A DNA stretch of 64,000 nucleotides from Brachybacterium ginsengisoli (lineage in GTDB: Bacteria; Actinomycetota; Actinomycetes; Actinomycetales; Dermabacteraceae), in the NCBI RefSeq assembly GCF_002407065.1, contig NZ_CP023564.1:2852001-2916000 (forward strand), in the 5' to 3' direction. The first letter of the stretch is position 1; each line of letters starts with the position of its first letter. Of this stretch, positions 1 to 8,297 are shown piece after piece. Position numbers and translations under genes: made by a program. The notes beneath the pieces were generated by a model, which was not told the origin of the DNA, made no database searches, and saw nothing but the letters and a program-made list of their open reading frames with translations.

Positions 1-420
1 GTGAGCTTCGAGCAGAAGCAGTCCGCCGACGTCTACACGACGCTCGACGGCGGGGCCGACGTCTTCGACGTGGTGATCGCCCCCGGCGACCCGTCGGTCT
101 TCGGCAACGACCCGGACCTGCTCATGCGCTGGTGGTACGGCGGCGACGTCTGGACCGAGAACCGGATGCACTGGAAGGGCCAGCCCTCCTACGAGGAGGT
201 GCAGACGCTCCTCGCCGAGGGCCTGGAGTCCACCGACACCGCCGCGCAGGAGTCCACCTGGGGCGAGCTGTTCGACCTGCTCTCCAACGAGGTGCCCCTG
301 TACCCGCTGTTCCACCGCAAGGCGCCCACCGCCTGGGACTCCTCCAGCCTGGTCGACTTCCAGCCGATCTCGCTGACGGGTCTCAGCTTCGTCGACGTCG
401 CCTCGACGAAGGCCCCCTGA
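1..420 (+). CDS. ABC transporter solute-binding protein, family 5 (C-terminal fragment)
   Basis: Only the last 139 codons are in the window; the start lies upstream. The fragment reads like the C-terminal lobe of peptide/nickel-type (family 5) binding proteins, with a hydrophilic lobe ending in a segment where the protein would list its helper contacts (EVPLYPLFHRKAPTAW). It is followed 88 bp later by the permease genes of the same transporter class, so it is most likely the extracytoplasmic substrate-capture component. Because sialic acid catabolism genes follow, the substrate is probably sialic acid or a sialylated oligosaccharide rather than a peptide; that is inference from context, modelled on peptide-type sialate importers such as SatABCD. 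Confidence 0.8.
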   Translation: MSFEQKQSADVYTTLDGGADVFDVVIAPGDPSVFGNDPDLLMRWWYGGDVWTENRMHWKGQPSYEEVQTLLAEGLESTDTAAQESTWGELFDLLSNEVPLYPLFHRKAPTAWDSSSLVDFQPISLTGLSFVDVASTKAP

Positions 421-508
421 TCCGGAGCGTCGGGGCCGGCCCGCCCCGCCGGCCCCGACGCCCCCTCCCCCGCATTCCCCGTCCCACCGCCAACTCACGG
501 AGGACCTC

Positions 509-1474
509 GTGTCCCAACTCGTCCGACTGATCGGGCGGCGGCTGCTCGCGCTGCCCCTGATGATCCTCGGCGTCACGCTGCTGGTGTTCGTCATCATGTC
601 GTTCTCGAAGGCAGACCCCGCACGCCTCGCCCTCGGCGAATCCGCCTCCGCGGAGGCGCTCGCGAACTATCGCGAGGCCAATCACCTGAACGACTCGCTC
701 CTGCAGCGGTACCTCGGCTTCCTCGGCGGCCTGGTGCGCGGAGACCTCGGCACCAGCAGCGGCGGCGTCCCGGTCACCGAGATGGTCTCCAAGGCCTTCC
801 CGATCACCCTGCAGCTCACCTTCCTGGGCCTCGCCATCGCCATCGTGCTCGCCGCGGTGCTCGGCGTGCTCGCCGCCCTGTACCGCGACCGCTGGGTCGA
901 CCAGGTGATCCGCGTGCTCACCATCGCGGCGCTCGCCACGCCGTCCTTCTGGCTCGCGATCCTCATGATCCAGTGGCTCGGCGAGATCCCCGGCGGCTGG
1001 GGGATCTTCCCCGCGCTGGTCTCCCGCTGGGTCGGCTTCTTCGACGACCCCGCCACCTACCTGCGCAACGTCGCCCTGCCGGCCCTGGCGCTCGCGATCC
1101 CCGTCGCCGGATCGCTCACCCGCGTGGTGCGCACCGCGATGGTCGAGGAGCTGGACCGCGACTACGTGCGCACCGCCGTCGGCGCCGGGATCCCCTACCC
1201 CGTGGTGGTCAGCCGCAACGTGCTGCGCAACGCCCTGATCACCCCGATCACCGTGCTCGGTCTCCGCGTCGGCTACCTGATGGGCGGCGCGGTGATCATC
1301 GAGATCATCTTCAACATCCAGGCCATGGGCCAGCTCATCCTCGACGGCGTGACCCGCAACGACGTCTTCCTCGTGCAGGGCGTGACCCTCGTGGTCGCGA
1401 TCGCCTTCATCGTCGTCAACATCGCCGTGGACGTCCTCTACGTCGTCGTCAACCCCCGGATCAGGAGCATCTGA
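509..1474 (+). CDS. ABC transporter permease, DppB type
   Basis: This 321-residue inner-membrane permease has the DppB/OppB layout: an N-terminal membrane helix (LLALPLMILGVTLLVFVIMS), a large external loop, then five more helices with the EAA-type coupling loop near RDYVRTAVGAGIPYPVVVSRNVLRNA (split here only by description). The GTG start at 509 is chosen because GGAGG lies just upstream at about 499-503. It is the first of two permease domains of the importer; the second is fused to an ATPase in the next gene, which begins 1 base after this stop. The likely cargo, inferred from the downstream nan genes, is sialic acid. Confidence 0.9.
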   Translation: MSQLVRLIGRRLLALPLMILGVTLLVFVIMSFSKADPARLALGESASAEALANYREANHLNDSLLQRYLGFLGGLVRGDLGTSSGGVPVTEMVSKAFPITLQLTFLGLAIAIVLAAVLGVLAALYRDRWVDQVIRVLTIAALATPSFWLAILMIQWLGEIPGGWGIFPALVSRWVGFFDDPATYLRNVALPALALAIPVAGSLTRVVRTAMVEELDRDYVRTAVGAGIPYPVVVSRNVLRNALITPITVLGLRVGYLMGGAVIIEIIFNIQAMGQLILDGVTRNDVFLVQGVTLVVAIAFIVVNIAVDVLYVVVNPRIRSI

Positions 1475-1475
1475 C

Positions 1476-3506
1476 ATGCGACCGAAGCTCGGATCCCGCC
1501 TGCAGTCCGTCAGCGGCAGGCCGCTGGCGCCCTTCACCGCCCTCCCCTGGACCAGCCGCCTGGCAGTCCTGTTCCTGGCCCTGCTCGCCGTGTTGGCCGT
1601 CTTCGCGCCGCTGGTCAGCCCGCACGGCCCCCTCACCACCGGCACCCCGGTGCAGCCGCCCAGCGGCGAGCACTGGATGGGCACCGATGCGATCGGCCGC
1701 GACATCTTCTCCCGCGTCGCGCACGGCGCCCGCTCCTCGCTGCTGATCGGTCTGGCCGCCACCATCGGCGCCCTGCTGGCCGCCGCGGTGATCGGCTCGA
1801 TCGCCGCGACCGGCGCGAAGATCGTCTCCGAGATCGTGATGCGCGTGCTGGACGTGGTGATGTCCTTCCCCGGCATCGCGCTGGCCGCGGTGTTCGTCGC
1901 CGTCTGGGGCACCTCGCTGCCCGTGCTCATCTTCGCAATCGGATTCCTCTACGTGCCGCAGCTGGCCCGCGTGGTGCGCGCCAATGTGCTCTCCCAGTTC
2001 GGCGAGGACTACGTCGCCGCCTCGCAGGTCATGGGGGCCTCCACTCCGTGGATCCTGATCAAGCACGTGGCGCGCAACTGCATCGCCCCGATCATGGTCT
2101 TCGCGACCGTGCTGGTGGCCGATGCGATCGTGCTCGAGGCCTCTCTGTCCTTCATCAACGCGGGAGTGCAGCCGCCGAGCCCCTCCTGGGGCAACATCCT
2201 GGCCGACGGCAAGCAGCTGCTGCTGTCCGGCTACTGGTGGCCCACCTTCTTCCCGGGCCTGATGATCCTGCTGACCACCCTCGCACTGAACATCCTCTCC
2301 GAGGGGCTCACGGACGCGATGGCCAGCCCGCGGGTGCGGGTCGACGTGGACGTCGAGGCCGACGAGCAGGCCCTCGCGGCCTCCGAGGGCGAAGCCACCG
2401 CCGACGAGAACTCCCCCGCCCCGAGCACCGAGGTGCTCGGCGCGACCGACGAGGAGACCTCGCGCCGCCTGCTGCACGACTCGCTGGCCGCCCTGCGCGC
2501 CGCCGAGCTCGCCCACCCCGCGCGAGAGGCGACCACCGACTCGGTCCCGCCGCTGCTGGACGTGCAGGACCTCCGGGTCTCCTTCCCCGAGGCGCACGGC
2601 GCGGTGGACATCCTCGACGGCATCTCCTTCCAGGTCCGTCCCGGCGAGACCATGGGCCTGGTCGGCGAGTCCGGCTCGGGCAAGTCCGTGGCGAGCCTCG
2701 CGGTCATGGGCCTGCTGCCCCGCACCGCACGGATCAGCGGGAGGGTGCTGCTGAACGGCAAGGATCTGCTGTCCCTGCCCGCGAAGCAGATGAACGCCCT
2801 GCGCGGCCACGAGATCGCGATGATCTACCAGGATGCGCTCAGCTCGCTGAACCCCTCGATGCTGATCCGCTCCCAGATGGCGCAGCTGACCCGTCGCGGC
2901 GGCACCCGCAGCGCCGAGGACCTGCTGGAGCTGGTGGGACTGGAGCCGAAGCGCACCCTGAGCTCGTACCCGCACGAGCTCTCCGGCGGCCAGCGCCAGC
3001 GGGTGCTGATCGCCATGGCCCTGACCCGTGATCCGAAGCTCGTGATCGCCGACGAGCCCACCACCGCGCTCGACGTCACCGTGCAGAAGCAGGTCGTGGA
3101 CCTGTTGAACCGGCTGCGGGAGGAGCTCGGCTTCGCCATGGTGTTCGTCAGCCATGACCTGGCGCTCGTCTCCCAGCTGGCCGACCGCATCACCGTGATG
3201 TACGCCGGGCAGGTCATGGAGCAGGCCACCACCCACGAGCTGCTCATCGACCCCCGCCACGAGTACACCCGCGGGCTGCTCGGCTCGGTGCTGTCGATCG
3301 AAGCGGGCGCCGAGCGCCTGCATCAGGTCCCCGGCACCGTCCCCTCCCCGCGCGACTTCGCCCGCGGTGACCGGTTCGCCCCGCGCTCGTTGGATCCGTC
3401 GGCCGATCCGACGGCCCGTCCCCGGCTGCTCGAGGTCGGTGCCCCCGGGCACCGCGTCGCGAGCACCTCCGACGTCCCCGCCGCGCTCGAAGGAGATCCG
3501 CGATGA
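1476..3506 (+). CDS. Fused ABC permease (DppC type) and ATPase (DppD type)
   Basis: This 676-residue protein joins two importer parts. Residues 1 to about 285 form a DppC-like permease with six membrane helices. Residues about 286-350 are an acidic, alanine-rich linker. Residues about 355-620 form a DppD-like ATPase with Walker A GESGSGKS near 398, the signature LSGGQRQR near 502 and Walker B aspartate near 526 (IADEPT). The tail resembles the oligopeptide-transporter C-terminal domain (VPGTVPSPRDF, FAPR, GHRVAS), but the cysteines usual there are replaced by Asp and Ser. With the separate DppB and DppF genes it completes a heterodimeric importer. Its stop overlaps the next start (ATGA). Permease-ATPase fusions occur in actinobacteria, so the fusion is uncommon rather than unique. 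Confidence 0.92.
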   Translation: MRPKLGSRLQSVSGRPLAPFTALPWTSRLAVLFLALLAVLAVFAPLVSPHGPLTTGTPVQPPSGEHWMGTDAIGRDIFSRVAHGARSSLLIGLAATIGALLAAAVIGSIAATGAKIVSEIVMRVLDVVMSFPGIALAAVFVAVWGTSLPVLIFAIGFLYVPQLARVVRANVLSQFGEDYVAASQVMGASTPWILIKHVARNCIAPIMVFATVLVADAIVLEASLSFINAGVQPPSPSWGNILADGKQLLLSGYWWPTFFPGLMILLTTLALNILSEGLTDAMASPRVRVDVDVEADEQALAASEGEATADENSPAPSTEVLGATDEETSRRLLHDSLAALRAAELAHPAREATTDSVPPLLDVQDLRVSFPEAHGAVDILDGISFQVRPGETMGLVGESGSGKSVASLAVMGLLPRTARISGRVLLNGKDLLSLPAKQMNALRGHEIAMIYQDALSSLNPSMLIRSQMAQLTRRGGTRSAEDLLELVGLEPKRTLSSYPHELSGGQRQRVLIAMALTRDPKLVIADEPTTALDVTVQKQVVDLLNRLREELGFAMVFVSHDLALVSQLADRITVMYAGQVMEQATTHELLIDPRHEYTRGLLGSVLSIEAGAERLHQVPGTVPSPRDFARGDRFAPRSLDPSADPTARPRLLEVGAPGHRVASTSDVPAALEGDPR

Positions 3507-4333
3507 CCCCCACCACCGAACCGCTGTTCTCCTCGGACCCCTCCGAGGGCCCCACGCCCACGATCGAGCTGCGCGACGTGCACGTCGTCCACCGACTGCG
3601 CAGCGGCGGACTGCTGCGCCCCGACACGATCCGCGCCGTGGACGGCGTGAGCCTCTCGGTGCGCCGCGGGGAGGTGCTCGGCGTGGTCGGCGAATCCGGC
3701 TCCGGGAAGTCGACCCTGGCGCGGGTCATGACGGGCCTCCAGCCGGTCACCCGCGGCCAGGTGCTCTTCGAGGGAGAGTTCCTGGATCGTGGTCGGAGAG
3801 GGCGCCGCGAGCTGGGCCGGAAGGTCTCCGTCGTCTTCCAGGACCCCTCCACCGCGCTGAACCCGCGCCTGCCCGTGCGGGAGACGCTGATGGACCCGCT
3901 GCGGGTGCACGGCATCGGCACGGAGGCCGAGCGCCTGGCCCGGGTGAAGGACCTGCTGCACCTGGTGGGCCTTCCGCAGTCGGCGATAGCCGTGCTCCCC
4001 CGCCAGCTCTCCGGCGGGCAGCGTCAGCGCGTGGCGATAGCCCGCGCCCTGGCGCTCGAGCCGCAGATCATCGTGGCCGATGAGCCCACCAGCGCCCTGG
4101 ACGTGTCCGTCCGCGCCCAGGTGCTGAACCTGCTCACCGACCTCAAGCGCGAGCTCGGGCTGGGGCTGGTGTTCATCTCCCATGACATGAGCACGGTCCG
4201 CTTCATCTCCGACACCATCGCCGTGATGAACCACGGGAAGGTCATCGAGCACGGCACCGTCGATCAGATCTTCACCGACCCCCAGGACGAGTACACCCGG
4301 TCCCTGCTGGCCGCCGCCCCGGCGCTGCTGTGA
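3503..4333 (+). CDS. ABC transporter ATP-binding protein, DppF type
   Basis: A 276-residue ATPase subunit of the peptide-type importer. Walker A GESGSGKS is at about residues 63-70, followed by the Q-loop (VFQDPSTALNPRL), the signature LSGGQRQRVAIARAL, Walker B IVADEPTSALD and the H-loop (FISHDMSTV). It pairs with the ATPase half of the preceding fusion to power transport. The ATG at 3503 overlaps the previous stop by four bases, so the two ATPases are probably translationally coupled. The protein ends right after DEYTRSLLAAAPALL and lacks the C-terminal extension found in many DppF and OppF proteins. Confidence 0.92.
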   Translation: MTPTTEPLFSSDPSEGPTPTIELRDVHVVHRLRSGGLLRPDTIRAVDGVSLSVRRGEVLGVVGESGSGKSTLARVMTGLQPVTRGQVLFEGEFLDRGRRGRRELGRKVSVVFQDPSTALNPRLPVRETLMDPLRVHGIGTEAERLARVKDLLHLVGLPQSAIAVLPRQLSGGQRQRVAIARALALEPQIIVADEPTSALDVSVRAQVLNLLTDLKRELGLGLVFISHDMSTVRFISDTIAVMNHGKVIEHGTVDQIFTDPQDEYTRSLLAAAPALL

Positions 4334-4383
4334 CGTCACCCCACGAGCGCCCACACCCTTCCAGAACTTCGAGGAGCAAAGAC

Positions 4384-5340
4384 ATGACCACCCCCGCCAC
4401 CGCCCTGACCGGCGTCGTCCCGCCGCTGCTGACCCCCCTGACCGCCGACGGCGAGATCGATCTGCCCTCGCTCGAGCGCCTGGTCGGCCATCTCCTGGAG
4501 GGCGGGGTCGACGGGATCTTCGCCCTGGGCTCCTCCGGCGAGGTCGCCTTCTGGGACGACGCCCGCCGCGCCGCCGTGCTCGAGGCCGTCACCGGCACCG
4601 TCGCCGGGCAGGTCCCGGTGATCGCCGGGGTCATCGACATGCAGACCGACCGGGTGATCCAGCACGTGCGGGCCGCAGAGCGCTTCGACCTGGCCGGCTA
4701 CGTGGTCACCGCGCCGTTCTACGCGATCACCGGCCCCGAGGAGATCGACACCCACTTCCGGGAGGTCGCCGCGGTGACCGAGCGCCCGATCTGGGCGTAC
4801 GACATCCCCGTGTGCGTCCACACGAAGCTCCCGGCCCCGCTCCTGCTGCGGCTCGGAGCGGACGGCGTGATCACCGGCGTGAAGGACTCCAGCGGCGATG
4901 ACGTGGGCTTCCGCCGACTCGCCGCCGGCAACCGCGCCGCCGGCTCGCCGATGACACTGCTGACCGGCCACGAGGTGGTCGTGGACGGCGCCTACCTCGC
5001 CGGGGCCGACGGCTCCGTGCCGGGGCTCGGCAACGTGGATCCTGCCGGCTATGTGCGCATGCACCGGGCCGCACAGGCCGGGGACTGGGAGCAGGTGCGC
5101 ACCGAGCAGGACCGCCTCGCCCAGCTGTTCGAGATCGTCTTCCAGCCCACCGGCAAGGTGGGGCCGGCCGCTGGCGTCGGCGCCTTCAAGACCGCGCTGC
5201 GCGAGCTCGGTATCTTCTCCACCAACACCATGGCCCGCCCGATGTCCCCGATCGAGGGGGACGCCGTGGGCCGTATCCGCGAGATCCTCGGGCAGACGGG
5301 GCTTCTCGCCGCCTCGCAGGGGGCCGGCGCGCATGCCTGA
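4384..5340 (+). CDS. nanA: N-acetylneuraminate lyase (dihydrodipicolinate synthase family)
   Basis: Class I aldolase, 318 residues, with the TIM-barrel of the DHDPS/NAL superfamily. It would split N-acetylneuraminate into N-acetylmannosamine and pyruvate in the cytoplasm. The Schiff-base lysine is K167 in GVKDSSGD and the catalytic tyrosine is Y139 in WAYDIP, positions very close to those of E. coli NanA. The substrate loop reads GSSGE. The start at ATG 4384 is preceded by a purine-rich GAGGAGCAA; an upstream in-frame start at 4330 lacks a ribosome site. The lyase rather than DHDPS assignment rests on the adjacent nanK/nanE-like and sialidase genes, which show that the cluster handles sialic acid. 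Confidence 0.85.
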   Translation: MTTPATALTGVVPPLLTPLTADGEIDLPSLERLVGHLLEGGVDGIFALGSSGEVAFWDDARRAAVLEAVTGTVAGQVPVIAGVIDMQTDRVIQHVRAAERFDLAGYVVTAPFYAITGPEEIDTHFREVAAVTERPIWAYDIPVCVHTKLPAPLLLRLGADGVITGVKDSSGDDVGFRRLAAGNRAAGSPMTLLTGHEVVVDGAYLAGADGSVPGLGNVDPAGYVRMHRAAQAGDWEQVRTEQDRLAQLFEIVFQPTGKVGPAAGVGAFKTALRELGIFSTNTMARPMSPIEGDAVGRIREILGQTGLLAASQGAGAHA

Positions 5341-6310
5341 TCCGGTCCTCGCCCTCGACCTCGGGGGCACGAAGATCCGTGCCGCCCTGGTCCACGGGAT
5401 CGGCGCCGGTGAGAGCAGTGCCGATGACAGCACGGAGGAGCCTCCGCGGCTCGAGCGGATCGCCGAGACGGCGACGCCCGCCACGGCCGGGCCCGCCGCG
5501 ATCCTCGGGGCCGCCCTGGAGCTCGCCGAGCAGGTCCGCTCGGGTACCGCAGTGCGCGCGGTGGGGCTCTCCTCGGCCGGGGTGATCGACAGCGCCCGGG
5601 GCCGGGTCACCCACGCCACGGACTCGCTGACCGGCTGGGCGGGCACCGACCTCCTCACCCCCTTCCGGGAGCGCTTCGGCGTGGGGGTCAGCGCCCTGAA
5701 CGACGTCCACGCCCACGGCCTGGGCGAGGCCCGCTTCGGTGCGGGCCGCCATCACGGCTCCCTGCTGCTGGTCGCGGTCGGCACCGGGATCGGGGGCTGT
5801 CACGTGCTGGGCGGCTCCGTGGTCGCCGGAGGTCGCGGAGCCGCCGGCCACATCGGCCACGTCCCGGTGCCCGAGGCCGCCGGGATCCCCTGCCCCTGCG
5901 GGAGGACCGGTCATCTCGAGGGCCTCGCGTCCGGCCCCGGGATCGTGCGGCTCGCGCACCGTCTGGGCGCCGGGACCGCGCTGCGGGACGGCCGGGCGCT
6001 CGCGGCGGCCGCGCAGGCCGGCGAGAGCGGGGCGCGCGAGGCCTACCGGATCGCGGGTGCGGTGACCGGACGGGTCCTCGGTGCGCTGCTGAACGTGCTG
6101 GATCCCGAGATCGTGACCGTGACCGGAGGGGTCGCCGAGGCGCCCGGGCCCTGGCGCGAGGCCCTGGCAGACGGGATCCGGCAGGAGGCGATGGACGTCG
6201 TCGCGGACACTCCGGTGCTGTCGGCGACCGCGGGGTCCCACGCCGCCCTGCTCGGGGCCGCCGCCCGCTGTCTCGACGACCTCGCCGCGCCCGTCGCCGC
6301 TCGGCCGTGA
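5333..6310 (+). CDS. nanK: ROK family sugar kinase, probable N-acetylmannosamine kinase
   Basis: A 325-residue ROK kinase with the N-terminal phosphate motif DLGGTKIRAALV, the catalytic aspartate in NDVHAHGLGEARFG and the zinc-binding segment GHIGH...CPCGRTGHLE. The third zinc cysteine of the usual CxCGxxGC motif is His here. No helix-turn-helix precedes the kinase domain, so it is an enzyme rather than a repressor. Between nanA and nanE it would phosphorylate N-acetylmannosamine to ManNAc-6-P. The ATG at 5333 lies inside the last codons of nanA, an 8-base overlap, which suggests coupled translation. Glucokinase activity cannot be excluded from sequence alone. Confidence 0.85.
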   Translation: MPDPVLALDLGGTKIRAALVHGIGAGESSADDSTEEPPRLERIAETATPATAGPAAILGAALELAEQVRSGTAVRAVGLSSAGVIDSARGRVTHATDSLTGWAGTDLLTPFRERFGVGVSALNDVHAHGLGEARFGAGRHHGSLLLVAVGTGIGGCHVLGGSVVAGGRGAAGHIGHVPVPEAAGIPCPCGRTGHLEGLASGPGIVRLAHRLGAGTALRDGRALAAAAQAGESGAREAYRIAGAVTGRVLGALLNVLDPEIVTVTGGVAEAPGPWREALADGIRQEAMDVVADTPVLSATAGSHAALLGAAARCLDDLAAPVAARP

Positions 6311-6354
6311 ACGCTCCGTCCCTTCCCACCCCCTGCACCGCTGAGAGGACCCCC

Positions 6355-7038
6355 ATGCATCCCCTGGTCTCCGCCCTCGAGGGCTCTCTGATCGTCTCCT
6401 GCCAGGCCTACCCCGGGGAGGCCATGCGCGATCCGCGGACGATGGCGCAGGTCGCCGCCGCCGTCGTGGAGGGCGGCGCGGCGGCGGTGCGCGCGCAGGG
6501 CCTCGAGGACATCCGTCAGGTCGCAGCCGCGGTCGAGGTCCCGGTGATCGGCATCTGGAAGGACGGGACCGAGGGAGTGTTCATCACCCCCACCCTCGAG
6601 CACTGCCTCGCGGTGATCGAGGCCGGGGCGGACATCCTCGCACTGGACGGCACCGCCCGTCCCCGCCCCGACGGGCGCAGCTTCGCCGAGACCGTCGCCG
6701 CCGTCCGGGAGCATTTCGACGGTCCCCTGATGGCGGACTGCGACAGCGTCGAGTCCGCGCTGCTCGCGGGCGAGCTCGGCGTCGAGATCATCGGCACCAC
6801 GCTCGCCGGCTACACCGACGCCCGCCCGCGGACCGTCGGCCCGGACCTGGAGCTGCTCGAGGCGCTCGCCGGTCGCCTGCCCGCCACCAGCGCACTGGTG
6901 GCCGAGGGCCGCATCCACAGCCCCGCCCAGGCCGCGGCGGCCCGGGCGACCGGGGCGCATGCGGTGGTCGTCGGCACCGCGATCACCCATCCCACCTCCC
7001 TCACCCGCTGGTTCCGCGAGGCGGTCACCGACCGCTGA
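6355..7038 (+). CDS. nanE: N-acetylmannosamine-6-phosphate 2-epimerase
   Basis: A 227-residue TIM-barrel enzyme with the NanE hallmarks SCQAYPGEAMRDP at the N terminus, VRAQGLEDI, and DCDSVESALLAGELG leading into IIGTTLAGYT. It converts ManNAc-6-P to GlcNAc-6-P in the cytoplasm, the last step specific to sialic acid breakdown. The start at ATG 6355 is preceded by GAGAGGA. A GTG at 6307 that overlaps the kinase stop is also in frame but adds 16 unconserved residues. Deacetylase (nagA) and deaminase (nagB) genes needed to reach glycolysis are not in the window. Confidence 0.93.
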   Translation: MHPLVSALEGSLIVSCQAYPGEAMRDPRTMAQVAAAVVEGGAAAVRAQGLEDIRQVAAAVEVPVIGIWKDGTEGVFITPTLEHCLAVIEAGADILALDGTARPRPDGRSFAETVAAVREHFDGPLMADCDSVESALLAGELGVEIIGTTLAGYTDARPRTVGPDLELLEALAGRLPATSALVAEGRIHSPAQAAAARATGAHAVVVGTAITHPTSLTRWFREAVTDR

Positions 7039-7090
7039 CCTCAGCGTCCCCTGAGCAGGCCCCACCGGTTCACCGTCGAACGGAGTGTCC

Positions 7091-8245
7091 ATGTCCCGCA
7101 GTCCTCGCCCCACCGACCCCGAGCGCGCCGTCTCCGAGCGCATCCCCCGCGGCGCCGTGCTCGCGGGGCTCGGCGCCGCCGGCGTGGGCCTCGCCGCCGC
7201 CCTCTCCCCCACCGGGGCGGCCCAGGCGGCACCGCCCGCCCGCGGACTGCCGGTGCTGCGCCCGCAGGACGACATGGCCGCCGTGCTCGCCGAGACCCCG
7301 CAGGTGCAGCTCGTCCCCGGGGAGCAGTACGTGCTGGCGGCACCCGTCGCCCTGCCCAGCGGCACCCTCATCGAGGGCAACGGGGCGGTGATCGTGCCCT
7401 CCTCCACGACGCACGGAGCGTTCGTGCTCGACCGCGCCGTCGACGTCACCCTGCGCGGCGTGCGCCTGCACGGAGTGCCGGGTCTCGGCGGCGGCGCCGC
7501 CGGGTCACCGCCGCCGATCGACGTGCCGCTCGAGACGGCGCATACCGCGATCCGCGCCCACCGGGCGCGGAACCTGCGGGTCCTGGACTGCGACCTGGTC
7601 GGATGGCGCGGCGCGGGCCTGGCCGCCACCGGCGACCGGGCCGACGACTACTTCTCCTGCGGTCTCCAGATCATCGGGTGCCGCGTCGAGGCCTGCCACA
7701 TCGGACTCTCCGCCGCCGACCGGTGCGAGTACTCGCTGCTGGCTTCGAGCGTGTTCACGAGCTGTCGGCTCGCGGTGTGGAACTCCTCCGGCAACTGGAA
7801 CCTCTCCGGCAACGTCATCGTCGGATGCTACGGCGCCTACTATTCGATCGCGGCGACCAGCCCCTTCGGCGAGCTGGCCGGGGACAACTGGTCCCACGGG
7901 TCCATCACCGGCTGCACCCTGAACCACTCCAACGGCGGGAGCATGCGCTCCTGGACCCGGCATCTGGAGCTCCCGATCGGCGGAGCGCTCCGCGATCCGG
8001 GCCCCGGCGTGGTGCTCGAGGACGTGCTGCCGCCGACCTTCAGCGCCAACACTCTCTGGTACACCGATGTCACGGCCCGCAGGCTGCCCGCGAGCGTCTG
8101 GAACCTCACCGGCTGCGCCCTCTCCGACCTCCGCATCACGCAGGACGGCGGCGCGGCGGTGTCCCTGATCGGTCACCAGGCCAACGCCGGTGACGCCCAT
8201 GCCCCGGTGCTCGACGGCCAGGTGCGAGATGCTCTCGCGCCCTGA
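7091..8245 (+). CDS. Exported right-handed beta-helix protein of the sialic acid cluster
   Basis: A 384-residue protein with an N-terminal export signal (basic region, then GAVLAGLGAAGVGLAAALSP, cleavage likely after AQA). The mature part has short beta-strand repeats typical of parallel beta-helix folds: a pectate-lyase-like start (LPSGTLIEGNGAVIV), VDVTLRGVRLHGV, NLRVLDCDLVGW, LQIIGCRVEACHIGLS, LLASSVFTSCRLAVWNSSGNWNLSGNVIVGC. I see no recognisable catalytic motif. It sits between nanE and two sialidases on the same strand with 52-base gaps, so it probably acts outside the cell on sialylated glycans, as a glycan hydrolase, lyase or binding module. The ATG at 7091 is chosen over the GTG at 7085 because GGAG is at 7082-7085. 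Confidence 0.75.
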   Translation: MSRSPRPTDPERAVSERIPRGAVLAGLGAAGVGLAAALSPTGAAQAAPPARGLPVLRPQDDMAAVLAETPQVQLVPGEQYVLAAPVALPSGTLIEGNGAVIVPSSTTHGAFVLDRAVDVTLRGVRLHGVPGLGGGAAGSPPPIDVPLETAHTAIRAHRARNLRVLDCDLVGWRGAGLAATGDRADDYFSCGLQIIGCRVEACHIGLSAADRCEYSLLASSVFTSCRLAVWNSSGNWNLSGNVIVGCYGAYYSIAATSPFGELAGDNWSHGSITGCTLNHSNGGSMRSWTRHLELPIGGALRDPGPGVVLEDVLPPTFSANTLWYTDVTARRLPASVWNLTGCALSDLRITQDGGAAVSLIGHQANAGDAHAPVLDGQVRDALAP

Positions 8246-8297
8246 GCCGCCGACCCCGAGGACCCCTGAAGGAACCCCCGATGAAGGAGAACACCCG

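Noticed and set aside
383-1930. Long minus-strand open frame antisense to the importer permease genes
   Set aside because: It has low-complexity His/Asp/Gly-rich translation typical of antisense frames in high-GC DNA and no family motif; the plus strand carries clear permease genes.
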